A stretch of DNA of 50,206 nt from Planctomycetota bacterium (GTDB lineage: Bacteria > Planctomycetota > UBA1135 > GCA-002748355), in the NCBI GenBank assembly GCA_024278315.1, contig JAJRTL010000011.1:1-50206 (forward strand), read 5' to 3'. Below are positions 16,454-23,982 of this stretch, piece after piece; position 1 is the stretch's first letter, and each line of letters starts with the position of its first letter. Made by a program: the position numbers and the translations under genes. Under the pieces are notes generated by a model, which made no database searches, was not told the DNA's origin, and saw only the letters and a program-made list of their open reading frames with translations.

Positions 16454-18784
16454 ATGAAGAGGATGCTGGTCAATACCAACGACCCTGAAGAAGTCCGGAT
16501 CGCCATCGTCGAAGATGGCATCCTTCAAGAGCTACATATCGAACTTGCCAACCGGGAGAGCTATCTCGGCAACATCTACAAGGGCAAGGTCGTCAACATC
16601 GAGCCAAGTATCGGTGCTGCCTTCATCAACTTCGGCGGCAATCGCAATGGCTTCCTCCACGCCTCGGATGTCGTCCCCGCGTATGCCGACGAGAAGGTGA
16701 CGCTCATGGATGTGCTCGAGGGCAAGGTTCATGCGGGCAAGGAAGAAGGTCCCGAGGCCGTCCGCCAGATCCTCGATGATGCCGAGGAAGAAGATGTCGG
16801 CGACGAAGAGCCGGAGTCGGACGAGGTGCAGGAAGCGGAGGGAGGCGCAGAGAGGGGCGAGCGTGATCGGGAAGAAGGAGACCTCGAAGAAGCGGACTTC
16901 GACGAGGATCCACGCGAGTATGAAGAGGACGACGCCGGCGAGGATGACCAGGGAGACCTGGACGAAGGTGAGGACGACTACGAGGACGAGGACGAAGACG
17001 AAGATGAAGACGAAGATGAGGACGAATATGTCGAGGAAGCTGAAGACCTCGACGATGCCGACGATGAGCCTCACTCCGCCGAGGGCATAGAGCCCCTCGT
17101 AGCCCCATCGGAGGCCGAGGGAGAGGAAGATCCGGATGCCCTGAGGAGTGATGAGCCGACGGCTTCGATGTCGGCTGCCCCCGAAGACGAGGCTCATGCG
17201 AGTTCGGAGTCCAAGAGCGAATCGGGCGAGCGTGGCCGTGGGCGTCGTCGGCGTCGTCGACGTTCTCCCCGGGAAGGTCGTCCAGAGAACGACGATTCGT
17301 CCGGGGCAAGTGAGGAGCGCCAGGGAACAGCCGAGAAGGAGTCTGGCCGAGCCCCATCCGGTCGTGGCAACCGAAGCAAGTCCGGACGCAGTTCGAAGCG
17401 TTCCTCGTCCCGAGGTGGCTCCCGGGATGGAGGCCGGGGTGGCTCCAGGGGAGGCCGCGGCAATGGCCGCCGAGACGGGCGGAGTCGCAGAGACTCGGGT
17501 CGTCGGAGCGCGCCGAGGTTGCCCATCACCGACCTGCTCAAGAAGGGGCAGGAGCTCGTCGTGCAGATCACCAAGGAGGGCATCGGAGCCAAGGGGCCGA
17601 CGCTGACGACCTACCTGTCCTTGCCAGGCCGATGCCTGGTCCTGATGCCGTCTCTCCCCAAGTGCGGTGTCAGCCGCCGGGTCGAGGATGAAAAGGAGAG
17701 GCGACGCCTCAAGAGGATCATTCGGGATCTGGATCGTACCGGCAAGGGCGGGATCGGGTTCATCGTGCGGACGGCAGGCGTCGGCAAGGTCCGCGCGGAC
17801 CTCGAGCGCGACCAGGAGTATCTCGAGATGCTCTGGAACGTCGTGCTGAAGCGCGCCAAGAGCACGCGCGCTCCCGCTCCTCTCTACGTCGAATCCGACC
17901 TGGTCCTGCGCACGATGCGCGACCTCTTCACGCCGGACATCGACGAGGTCGTCGTGGATTCGGAGGCGGTCTATACGCGCGTGCGGGACTTCGTCGACAA
18001 GCTCATGCCGCGATTCACCGATCGCATCAAGCACCATCAGGGCCACGCACCGCTCTTCCATTCCTATGGGCTGGAAGCTTCGGTCGAGCTGCTCTACGAG
18101 CCCAAGGTCGAGCTCAAGCTGGGCGGGTCGATCGTCATGGAGCAGACCGAAGCCCTGGTGGCCATCGACGTCAACTCGGGCAAGTTCAAGCCGGGTACCT
18201 CCCTGGAGGAGACGGCCTACCGAACCAACATGGATGCCATCGACGAGATCGTGAGACAGCTTCGTCTCCGCGACCTCGGTGGAGTCATCATCGTCGACTT
18301 CATCGATATGATGGAGGAGAGGCATCGCCGCAACGTGGAGCGCAAGTTCCGCGAGGCTCTCAAACCCGACCGTGCCCGCATCAATGTGGGGCGGATCTCC
18401 ATCTTCGGGATGCTGGAGCTGACGCGCCAGAGGGTAGGGCCTGGTCTCAAGCGCACGGTCTTCCAGATCTGTCCGACCTGCACGGGGTCGGGCCTGGTCC
18501 GGACCGTCCAGAGCAAGGCCCTGGCCGTGCTTAGGGAGACGAGGGCCCTGGCCCAGCTCCCGGGCTTTGCCAAGCTCGAGGCCTATACCCATCCCGATGT
18601 GGAGGCCTTCCTGAGCAACCACAAGCGACGCGACCTGAGCTCCATCGAGGACGTGTTCACGCGGGAGATCCAGATCAAGGCCGAACCCAGCTATCCGGTG
18701 GATGTGGTCCACTACCGTTTCGTGGATCAGCTAGGTCGGGAGGCCAAGGTCCACGTGCCGCCCGGCCTGGGGGTCCATATCTAA
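16454..18784 (+). CDS. rne: ribonuclease E/G with a 270-residue low-complexity insertion in the S1 domain
   Basis: The ATG at 16454 is chosen because AAGGGG precedes it and MKRMLVNTNDPEEVRIAIVE is the normal N-terminus. The product has 776 residues. Residues 37-85 are the first half of the S1 RNA-binding domain (YLGNIYKGKVVNIEPSIGAA). Residues 86-356 are an insertion: first very acidic (about 110-210, including a run of alternating Asp and Glu), then very basic and Gly/Ser/Arg-rich (about 258-352). The S1 domain resumes at 358 (TDLLKKGQELVVQITKE). The RNase H-like catalytic domain then carries VAIDVNSGK and GGVIIVDFIDM, which supply the two metal-binding Asp residues. The zinc-link is CPTCTGSG. 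The enzyme cuts single-stranded RNA in decay and rRNA processing. The RNase E C-terminal scaffold is missing, as in RNase G. Confidence 0.93.
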   Translation: MKRMLVNTNDPEEVRIAIVEDGILQELHIELANRESYLGNIYKGKVVNIEPSIGAAFINFGGNRNGFLHASDVVPAYADEKVTLMDVLEGKVHAGKEEGPEAVRQILDDAEEEDVGDEEPESDEVQEAEGGAERGERDREEGDLEEADFDEDPREYEEDDAGEDDQGDLDEGEDDYEDEDEDEDEDEDEDEYVEEAEDLDDADDEPHSAEGIEPLVAPSEAEGEEDPDALRSDEPTASMSAAPEDEAHASSESKSESGERGRGRRRRRRRSPREGRPENDDSSGASEERQGTAEKESGRAPSGRGNRSKSGRSSKRSSSRGGSRDGGRGGSRGGRGNGRRDGRSRRDSGRRSAPRLPITDLLKKGQELVVQITKEGIGAKGPTLTTYLSLPGRCLVLMPSLPKCGVSRRVEDEKERRRLKRIIRDLDRTGKGGIGFIVRTAGVGKVRADLERDQEYLEMLWNVVLKRAKSTRAPAPLYVESDLVLRTMRDLFTPDIDEVVVDSEAVYTRVRDFVDKLMPRFTDRIKHHQGHAPLFHSYGLEASVELLYEPKVELKLGGSIVMEQTEALVAIDVNSGKFKPGTSLEETAYRTNMDAIDEIVRQLRLRDLGGVIIVDFIDMMEERHRRNVERKFREALKPDRARINVGRISIFGMLELTRQRVGPGLKRTVFQICPTCTGSGLVRTVQSKALAVLRETRALAQLPGFAKLEAYTHPDVEAFLSNHKRRDLSSIEDVFTREIQIKAEPSYPVDVVHYRFVDQLGREAKVHVPPGLGVHI

Positions 18785-18802
18785 AGGGCATGTGAGGAAC
18801 CG

Positions 18803-18826
18803 GAGCCGGGACTTGAATCCCGGCTC
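18803..18826 (+). terminator. hairpin after the RNase E/G gene
   Basis: A perfect 9-bp stem (GAGCCGGGA with TCCCGGCTC) closes loop CTTGAA, 18 bases past the stop. There is no T tract directly after it. It overlaps the -35 box of the rplU promoter candidate. Confidence 0.55.
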
Positions 18827-18840
18827 GTCCTGACTACACT
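18813..18840 (+). promoter_or_regulatory. candidate promoter of rplU
   Basis: TTGAAT (18813-18818) and TACACT (18835-18840) are 16 bases apart, both 4 of 6 to the sigma-70 consensus. The start would be about 33 bases before the rplU ATG. Confidence 0.4.
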
Positions 18841-18879
18841 CTTTCCCCCTTTCCATTCGCCAAGCAAGAGAATCAGTCC

Positions 18880-19194
18880 ATGTACGCGGTAGCCATCGAT
18901 CGAACCCGTCAAGTCCGACTCCAAGAGGGAGACAAAGTCCTCCTGGACTACAACCAGAGCTGGGAAGCCGGTTCCGAGGTCGTTCTCGACCAGATTTGCC
19001 TGCTCGGCACGGATGAAGGTACGCAGATCGGAGCGCCCTACGTCGATGGCGCCAAGGTCGTGCTCGAGGTCGTGGGTGAGGAAGCCGGAGACAAGATCGT
19101 GATCGGCAAGTTCAAGCGCCGCAAGGGCTATCGCCGCAAGACTGGTTTTCGCGCCAAATACACGAAAGTCATCGTCAAGTCGATCCAGGCCTAG
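18880..19194 (+). CDS. rplU: 50S ribosomal protein L21
   Basis: The 104-residue product starts MYAVAIDRTRQVRLQEGDKV and ends with the conserved FKRRKGYRRKTGFRAKYTKVIV segment of L21, which contacts 23S rRNA. Its length is normal for bacteria. The ATG follows AAGCAAGAGAATCAGTCC; the ribosome-binding site is weak. The gene is followed by rpmA and obgE, the classic L21-L27-Obg order. Confidence 0.97.
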   Translation: MYAVAIDRTRQVRLQEGDKVLLDYNQSWEAGSEVVLDQICLLGTDEGTQIGAPYVDGAKVVLEVVGEEAGDKIVIGKFKRRKGYRRKTGFRAKYTKVIVKSIQA

Positions 19195-19211
19195 AGCCAC
19201 CAGCTGATCCG

Positions 19212-19250
19212 ACGCAACTCAGACACGCAACTCAGACACGCAACTCAGAC
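19212..19250 (+). repeat. three perfect tandem copies of a 13-bp unit
   Basis: The unit ACGCAACTCAGAC is repeated three times without a mismatch (19212-19224, 19225-19237, 19238-19250) in the short gap between rplU and rpmA. It contains no obvious hairpin. A slippage-prone minisatellite or a protein-binding array are both possible. Confidence 0.9.
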
Positions 19251-19312
19251 ACCGGGACCCGTTCCCGATAACCAATGCACCCCACAGGGGTGAGCAACCA
19301 GAGGCGAGAGCA

Positions 19313-19558
19313 ATGGCACATAAAAAGGGTCAGGGTTCCACCAACAATACCCGTGACAGCAATCCGCAGTTCCGCGGCGTCAAGGCTACGCATGGCCAGA
19401 CGGTCAAGGCGGGCTCCATCATCGTCCGGCAGCTGGGCACCTACTTCAAGCCAGGCCGTGGCACCAAGTGCGGGAACGACTATTCGCTCTTCGCGCTGCG
19501 CGACGGAGTGGTTGTCTTCCAGAAGAACCGCAAGGTTCACGTCGATCCGGTTACGTAG
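19313..19558 (+). CDS. rpmA: 50S ribosomal protein L27
   Basis: The 81-residue product starts [20 protein letters not shown], the usual L27 N-terminus without the cleavable extension found in Firmicutes. It ends with [19 protein letters not shown]. The N-terminal arm reaches the peptidyl transferase centre. Length is near 85, normal. The start ATG follows AGAGGCGAGAGCA. A run of ten C residues occurs downstream, at about 19597-19606. Confidence 0.97.
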   Translation: MAHKKGQGSTNNTRDSNPQFRGVKATHGQTVKAGSIIVRQLGTYFKPGRGTKCGNDYSLFALRDGVVVFQKNRKVHVDPVT

Positions 19559-19615
19559 CAGAAGCGCGTAGATCAGGATCGATAGTCCGGTTGGTACCCC
19601 CCCCCGGATCGACGC

Positions 19616-19647
19616 AGCCTGGGACTCTCCCGGGCTGTTTGTGTTTT
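19616..19647 (+). terminator. terminator or attenuator just before obgE
   Basis: AGCCTGGGA (19616-19624) pairs with TCCCGGGCT (19628-19636, one G-U) around a 3-base CTC loop and is followed by GTTTGTGTTTT. It looks like an intrinsic terminator yet lies only 15 bases before the obgE ATG, so it may reduce read-through from rplU-rpmA into obgE. Confidence 0.65.
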
Positions 19648-19661
19648 CCATCCAGACGATC

Positions 19662-20657
19662 ATGTTCACCGACGAAGTCCAGATCCGGGTCCGAGCAGGA
19701 GATGGGGGACAGGGCTGTCTCTCCTTCCGGAGGGAGAAATTTGCTCCCAAGGGTGGCCCTGACGGTGGGGACGGTGGACATGGTGGCTCCGTCATCTTCC
19801 GTGTGCATTCAGGTGAGACGAGCCTTCATCATCTGAAAGGCTATGCCGAGTTCTCCGCGGATAAGGGCAGGCCTGGATCTCCCCGCAACATGACGGGAGC
19901 CGGCGGCAAGGATCTCATCCTGATCGTTCCTCAGGGGACCTTGATCCACGACGCAGAGCGAGGGCAGGTGCTGGCCGACCTGGACCAGAGTGATTCGGAG
20001 GTCGTGATCGCGCGAGGCGGCAAGGGCGGCTACGGCAACAAGCACTACGCGACGGCCATCAACCGCGCTCCCCGGCGCTATGAGCCAGGGACTCCGGGAG
20101 AGGTACGCGAACTCCGCCTGGTGCTCAAGCTGATCGCTGACGTGGGGCTGGTTGGCCTGCCCAATGCGGGCAAGTCCACGCTTCTGTCCGTGGTTTCGGC
20201 CGCACGCCCCAAGGTCGCGGCCTATCCCTTCACGACACTCGAACCGGGTCTTGGGATTGTCGAGCTGGGCAGCATCAAGACCTTTGTCATGGCCGATATC
20301 CCCGGTCTGATCGAGGGCGCATCCTCGGGTAAGGGGCTGGGCCACAAGTTCCTGAGGCACATCGAACGTACGCGTGTCCTGCTGCACCTCGTGGATTGCT
20401 CGGATTCTGCCGACACCGAGCCAGAGGAGGCCTTGAGAGTCGTTCGCGATGAACTTGCGGGATACTCGGAGAAACTCGCGTCCCTTCCCTGGCTCGTGGC
20501 AGCGACCAAGGTCGAGTCCGATTCCGCTGGGGAACGAGCCCTTGCCCTCGAAGCTGCCGTCGGACGGAAGGTTCACGCCATCTCGGCCATCACGCGCCAA
20601 GGCCTGGATGCCTTGCTGAAGTCCCTCTTGCCGGTCCTGAGTCCTTCCGAGGACTGA
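19662..20657 (+). CDS. obgE: GTPase Obg (CgtA), ribosome assembly factor
   Basis: The ATG at 19662 gives the typical start MFTDEVQIRVRAGDGGQGC; a GTG at 19641 would only add seven residues. The 331-residue product has the Gly-rich Obg domain (KGGPDGGDGGHGGSVIF and RGGKGGYGNKHYAT), then the G domain from about residue 158: G1 GLPNAGKST, G2 in YPFTTLEP, G3 DIPGLIEG and SAI for G5. The NKxD motif is replaced by ATKVE (VAATKVESD). There is no C-terminal TGS-like extension. Obg binds the 50S subunit and links GTP to ribosome assembly and growth. The ribosome-binding site is poor. Confidence 0.95.
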   Translation: MFTDEVQIRVRAGDGGQGCLSFRREKFAPKGGPDGGDGGHGGSVIFRVHSGETSLHHLKGYAEFSADKGRPGSPRNMTGAGGKDLILIVPQGTLIHDAERGQVLADLDQSDSEVVIARGGKGGYGNKHYATAINRAPRRYEPGTPGEVRELRLVLKLIADVGLVGLPNAGKSTLLSVVSAARPKVAAYPFTTLEPGLGIVELGSIKTFVMADIPGLIEGASSGKGLGHKFLRHIERTRVLLHLVDCSDSADTEPEEALRVVRDELAGYSEKLASLPWLVAATKVESDSAGERALALEAAVGRKVHAISAITRQGLDALLKSLLPVLSPSED

Positions 20658-20766
20658 TTTCAGGAAAGCGCGCTCCACCGTTCCCCCTGAGGCTGTCGAT
20701 AAGCAGGGCAGGCCCTCACTCGAACGAGAGTGGGGACAATGCGGGACGACAAGGAGCCATAGGCAC

Positions 20767-21864
20767 ATGGTCAAACTCGAGGAATTGCTCCAGTTCATGG
20801 TCAAGGAAGGCGCAGCCGACCTCATCCTGAAGACAGGAGCCTGTCCGGCAGTTCGTATGAACGGTCAGGTCCGTTTCATCTCGGATCAGCCTCTGAGTCC
20901 CAGCTTCACCAAGCAGTATCTCGAGTCCTTGGTGGGCAAGGATGGGCAGGAGAAGTTCCAGGAGGAGGGTGCTCTGGATCGTGCCGTGGCCGTCGAGGGC
21001 GTGGGGCGCTTCCGTTGCAACATCTTCCGTCAGTCCGGACGGGTTGCTTTCGTCTTCCGTCACGTCAAGGAACAGGTACCGAGCTTCAAGGACCTGCATC
21101 TTCCTGTGGAGCCGCTCCAACGCCTCGCCAATCTGCGGCGTGGTCTGGTCTTGGCCACGGGTGTGGCCGGATCGGGCAAGTCCACGACCTTGGCCTCCAT
21201 GTTGGAGTACATCAACTCCAGCCTGCCTCGCCACATCATCACGATTGAGGACCCGATCGAGTTCCTCTTCGAGGATAAGGTCTCCATCGTCAATCAGCGG
21301 GAGATCGGGACCGACTCTCCAAGCTTCGCCCTGTCGCTGCGACAGGCACTGCGCCAGGCGCCCGACGTCATCATGATCGGCGAGATGCGAGATCGCGAAA
21401 CGGTCGAGGCGGCGATCAGCGCAGCCGAAACAGGCCATCTCGTCATGTCCACGCTGCACACGGTGAACGCGGTCCAGACCGTAGAGCGCATCATCTCCTT
21501 CTTCCCGCCTCACCAGCACGATCTGATCCGTCTGCAGCTGGCCCTGAACCTCGCGGGGGTCATCTCCTTGCGTCTCATCAAGCTGAAGGATGGCGTGGGG
21601 CAGCTCCCTGCCTGTGAACTCCTGGTGAACACGCCCACGGTCAAGGACCACCTTCAGGAGGGCAAGACGCGATCTTTGCCCAAGGCGCTTGAGGAGGGGG
21701 CCTATTACGGCACCATGACCTTCAATCAGTCGCTCGTGCGCCTGTTCGAGGCGGGCAACATCTCCTACGACGAGGCTCTGGCCAACTCGGACAACCCCGA
21801 TGAGCTGAAGCTCCAGATGCGCGGGATCACCCGGGGAACCGCTGCTCAAGCCTTCCAGTCCTAG
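20767..21864 (+). CDS. PilT-family retraction ATPase, atypical paralog (PilU-like)
   Basis: This 365-residue protein aligns with PilT/PilU from end to end. The Walker A motif at 132-140 is GVAGSGKST, with Val in place of the usual Thr or Pro. The Asp box is IITIEDPIEFLF, Walker B is DVIMIGEMRD (200-209) and the His box is STLHTVNAVQTVERI. The region that in PilT reads AIRNLIRE is here VNTPTVKDHLQEGK, so the PilT signature is lost, as in PilU. AAGGAG lies 12 bases before the ATG. The position between obgE and a GspC-like gene suggests a separate unit. It may retract a distinct pilus or modulate the main PilT encoded at 45507. Confidence 0.88.
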   Translation: MVKLEELLQFMVKEGAADLILKTGACPAVRMNGQVRFISDQPLSPSFTKQYLESLVGKDGQEKFQEEGALDRAVAVEGVGRFRCNIFRQSGRVAFVFRHVKEQVPSFKDLHLPVEPLQRLANLRRGLVLATGVAGSGKSTTLASMLEYINSSLPRHIITIEDPIEFLFEDKVSIVNQREIGTDSPSFALSLRQALRQAPDVIMIGEMRDRETVEAAISAAETGHLVMSTLHTVNAVQTVERIISFFPPHQHDLIRLQLALNLAGVISLRLIKLKDGVGQLPACELLVNTPTVKDHLQEGKTRSLPKALEEGAYYGTMTFNQSLVRLFEAGNISYDEALANSDNPDELKLQMRGITRGTAAQAFQS

Positions 21865-22012
21865 CCTGGTCCCGGGCAAGCAGCAGGATCTGGCGAATCC
21901 TCGGGCCTCGGGCAAGTTTCCGTGGAGAGGGCCGTCTGAGGTCTGCCCGGATTCCGTCGCGGTTCCTGCCGTGGACCTCGTCCGGGCTCTGCCCTAGGAT
22001 GGGGAGCCAACG

Positions 22013-23209
22013 ATGCGTACCGAAACCCTGAGTTTTCTGATCTACCTTCTCTCCGTAGGGGTGCTGGGCCTGCTGGGCTATCAGCTCTACGAGAAGCACG
22101 ATATGCGCTGGGTCGGTATTCCCGGTGTCGGGAATCCCCCCGCAGAATCCCTCGTGAACTACCGCAAGAACGTGGTCCGGAATGGATCCCGACGCGTTGC
22201 CTCTGATAGACGGTGGTCCTATGCGGCTCGGATGGCTACCTGGTGGGATGTGATCAAGATGGCCAACCTTACAGGAAAGCTGCCTCCTCCCCCCAAGGAG
22301 GAGGTCACAGCCTCGGAGTCGGAGGAGGCGGCAGCCGTTCAGACGCCACAAACGCCCCTCCACGAGATTCTCAAGATCGTGACCCTGTTCGGGAGTGATA
22401 CGGGCACGATCAAGGTGCAGTACAAGGAGGGTCATGGGGTGCAAGGCCCGAGTGCCCTGGTCATGGGCCTGTCCGATACCGTCCCTGGATCTGGTATGTC
22501 GGCGGGGATGGCCCCGGGACAGACCCAGGCCGTCCTCGGGCCGCTCTATCAGGATCTGTCCATCGGCGAGAGCCTCTACCCTCCCTTCGAGTTGATCCAG
22601 GTCGTTCGTGTGGAGCCGGTAGGCAATGACATCGGGGTCGTCTTCAGCCGCCCGGCCCCTGGTGCGGAGGATGCCAAGGCTGGCAAGCGCGTCGAGGAGA
22701 TCGTCCTCGTCAATCAGCTGGAGATCGGCGGAGACAATTCCTTTGCTGGTCTCGGTACCATCGATGACGGGAATACGACCCGCAACGAGAGCTCTGGGCC
22801 CAAGGTGAGCAAGGGAACCTGGCAGGATCCTGGGGAAAAGACGCGGAAGATCGGAAACTCGATCATGATCTCGGTCAAGGATCAGAACTTCCTGAGTCGC
22901 CCGGACGAGTTTCTCCAGGAGGTGGCCGTCCAGGACTTCAAGGAGGAGTGGGCGGACCCCACTTCGCCGGGCAAGAAGATCAGTGTGCGAGGAGTGGCGG
23001 TCACCAAGATCTCACCCAGGCTCCGGCAGTTCGGTGTTCAGGAGGGCGAGATCCTGATCAAGATCAACGGTACTGCAGTCTCGGGCCGATCGAACGCCAT
23101 GAACCTGGGCAAGCAGCAATACAATCGGGGCGTGCGCAGCTTCGATCTCACCTTCCTGACCAGCACAGGCCGGGAGAGGGTGATCTCCTACCAGGCCCCG
23201 AACAAATAG
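22013..23209 (+). CDS. GspC-like inner-membrane protein with C-terminal PDZ-like domain
   Basis: The 398-residue protein has one membrane helix near the start (residues about 7-24), a Pro/Glu-rich linker (PPPPKEEVTASESEEAAA), a middle part of about 160 residues without a clear family, and a C-terminal PDZ-like domain (about 315-398: VRGVAVTKISPRLRQFGVQE, GEILIKINGTAV). This layout matches GspC of type II secretion, where the PDZ part meets the secretin and substrate. GGGGAG is a good ribosome-binding site. It follows the PilT-like gene by 148 bases. I cannot see a canonical HR domain, so the GspC label rests on layout, PDZ and context. Confidence 0.6.
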   Translation: MRTETLSFLIYLLSVGVLGLLGYQLYEKHDMRWVGIPGVGNPPAESLVNYRKNVVRNGSRRVASDRRWSYAARMATWWDVIKMANLTGKLPPPPKEEVTASESEEAAAVQTPQTPLHEILKIVTLFGSDTGTIKVQYKEGHGVQGPSALVMGLSDTVPGSGMSAGMAPGQTQAVLGPLYQDLSIGESLYPPFELIQVVRVEPVGNDIGVVFSRPAPGAEDAKAGKRVEEIVLVNQLEIGGDNSFAGLGTIDDGNTTRNESSGPKVSKGTWQDPGEKTRKIGNSIMISVKDQNFLSRPDEFLQEVAVQDFKEEWADPTSPGKKISVRGVAVTKISPRLRQFGVQEGEILIKINGTAVSGRSNAMNLGKQQYNRGVRSFDLTFLTSTGRERVISYQAPNK

Positions 23210-23229
23210 TCGACGAGGGGGACCCTGGA

Positions 23230-23982
23230 TTGGGCAGGTCCGAAGCGAGCTCCCGCATCCTCACTCTGGACCAGGGCAACACGAGCCTGAAGGCCCTGCT
23301 CTGGGAGGATGGGCAGGTGGTCCAGTGCTGGCGGGTCTTCCTCAAGGAGAAGGAGGGGGAAAGCCAGGTCCCGGACTCGAAACCGCTTCCTGAGCTCGAG
23401 GGCGTCGATGAGGTCCGCGGGGTCCGGGTGCCAGGATCGGGGGAGCCTCTGCTGCCAGCGAGCTGGCCCCAGGTCTGGTGGGCCGGCGAAGCTCTGGAGC
23501 TTCCAGGCAGGGTCCTGTATCGATGCCCCCAAGAGATGGGAGCGGATCGAAGAGTCGCAGCATGGGGGGCTCGAACCCTGCATGGCAGAGCCCTGGTCCT
23601 GGACTGCGGCACTGCGTTGACCCTCACCCATGTCGACGAGGAGGGCGAGATCCATGGGCTTGGGATCTCCACAGGCTATGGGACGCTCAGGAGGGGGCTG
23701 GCCCAGGCGGCGCCGGCCCTGGCTGGGTACCTGGCGGAGGATGTGCCCCTTCCGGCGGGCCTTCCCGAAGGAAGTGCCGAGAACTTGAGTCTGGGCATGA
23801 TCCAGGGCTGGGCCGGGCTGCTGGAACGTCTGCTTGCTGAAGCCCGCCGGCGTCTCCCCAAGCCCTCTCCCCTGGTGCTGACGGGGAGCGATGCGCCGCT
23901 CGCGGCCGAGCTGCTCGGTGAGGGTGAGGTGCAGGCCGAGCTACTGCACGTAGGGCTCCTGGCGCTGGCGTGGCGCGTGTGA
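23230..23982 (+). CDS. coaX: type III pantothenate kinase CoaX
   Basis: The start is a TTG at 23230 with GAGGGGG 8 bases upstream. The product is 250 residues, the usual CoaX length. It has the three CoaX motifs: DQGNTSLKALLW at 14-25 (phosphate binding), MGADRRVAAWGA in the middle (pantothenate site), and DCGTALTLTHVDEEG followed by GISTGYGTLRRGL. CoaX phosphorylates pantothenate in the first step of coenzyme A synthesis; it does not respond to CoA feedback. The last bases overlap the next gene as TGATG, so the two are translationally coupled. The linker of residues 28-55 is rich in Glu and Pro and is unusual for the family. Confidence 0.88.
   Translation: MGRSEASSRILTLDQGNTSLKALLWEDGQVVQCWRVFLKEKEGESQVPDSKPLPELEGVDEVRGVRVPGSGEPLLPASWPQVWWAGEALELPGRVLYRCPQEMGADRRVAAWGARTLHGRALVLDCGTALTLTHVDEEGEIHGLGISTGYGTLRRGLAQAAPALAGYLAEDVPLPAGLPEGSAENLSLGMIQGWAGLLERLLAEARRRLPKPSPLVLTGSDAPLAAELLGEGEVQAELLHVGLLALAWRV

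Noticed and set aside
16258-16488. small open frame that overlaps the RNase E/G start
   Set aside because: It has no ribosome-binding site, low-complexity composition, and overlaps the start of a conserved gene in another frame.
16532-18712. 726-codon open frame antisense to the RNase E/G gene
   Set aside because: It is the complement of a strongly conserved enzyme, and the acidic insertion turns into a hydrophobic pseudo-membrane stretch (IFVLIFVFIFVF) that is only an artefact of the GAC/GAG codons.
18803-18826. tRNA T-arm because of GGGACTTGAATCCCG
   Set aside because: No acceptor, D or anticodon stems surround it, and the stem is better explained as a terminator.
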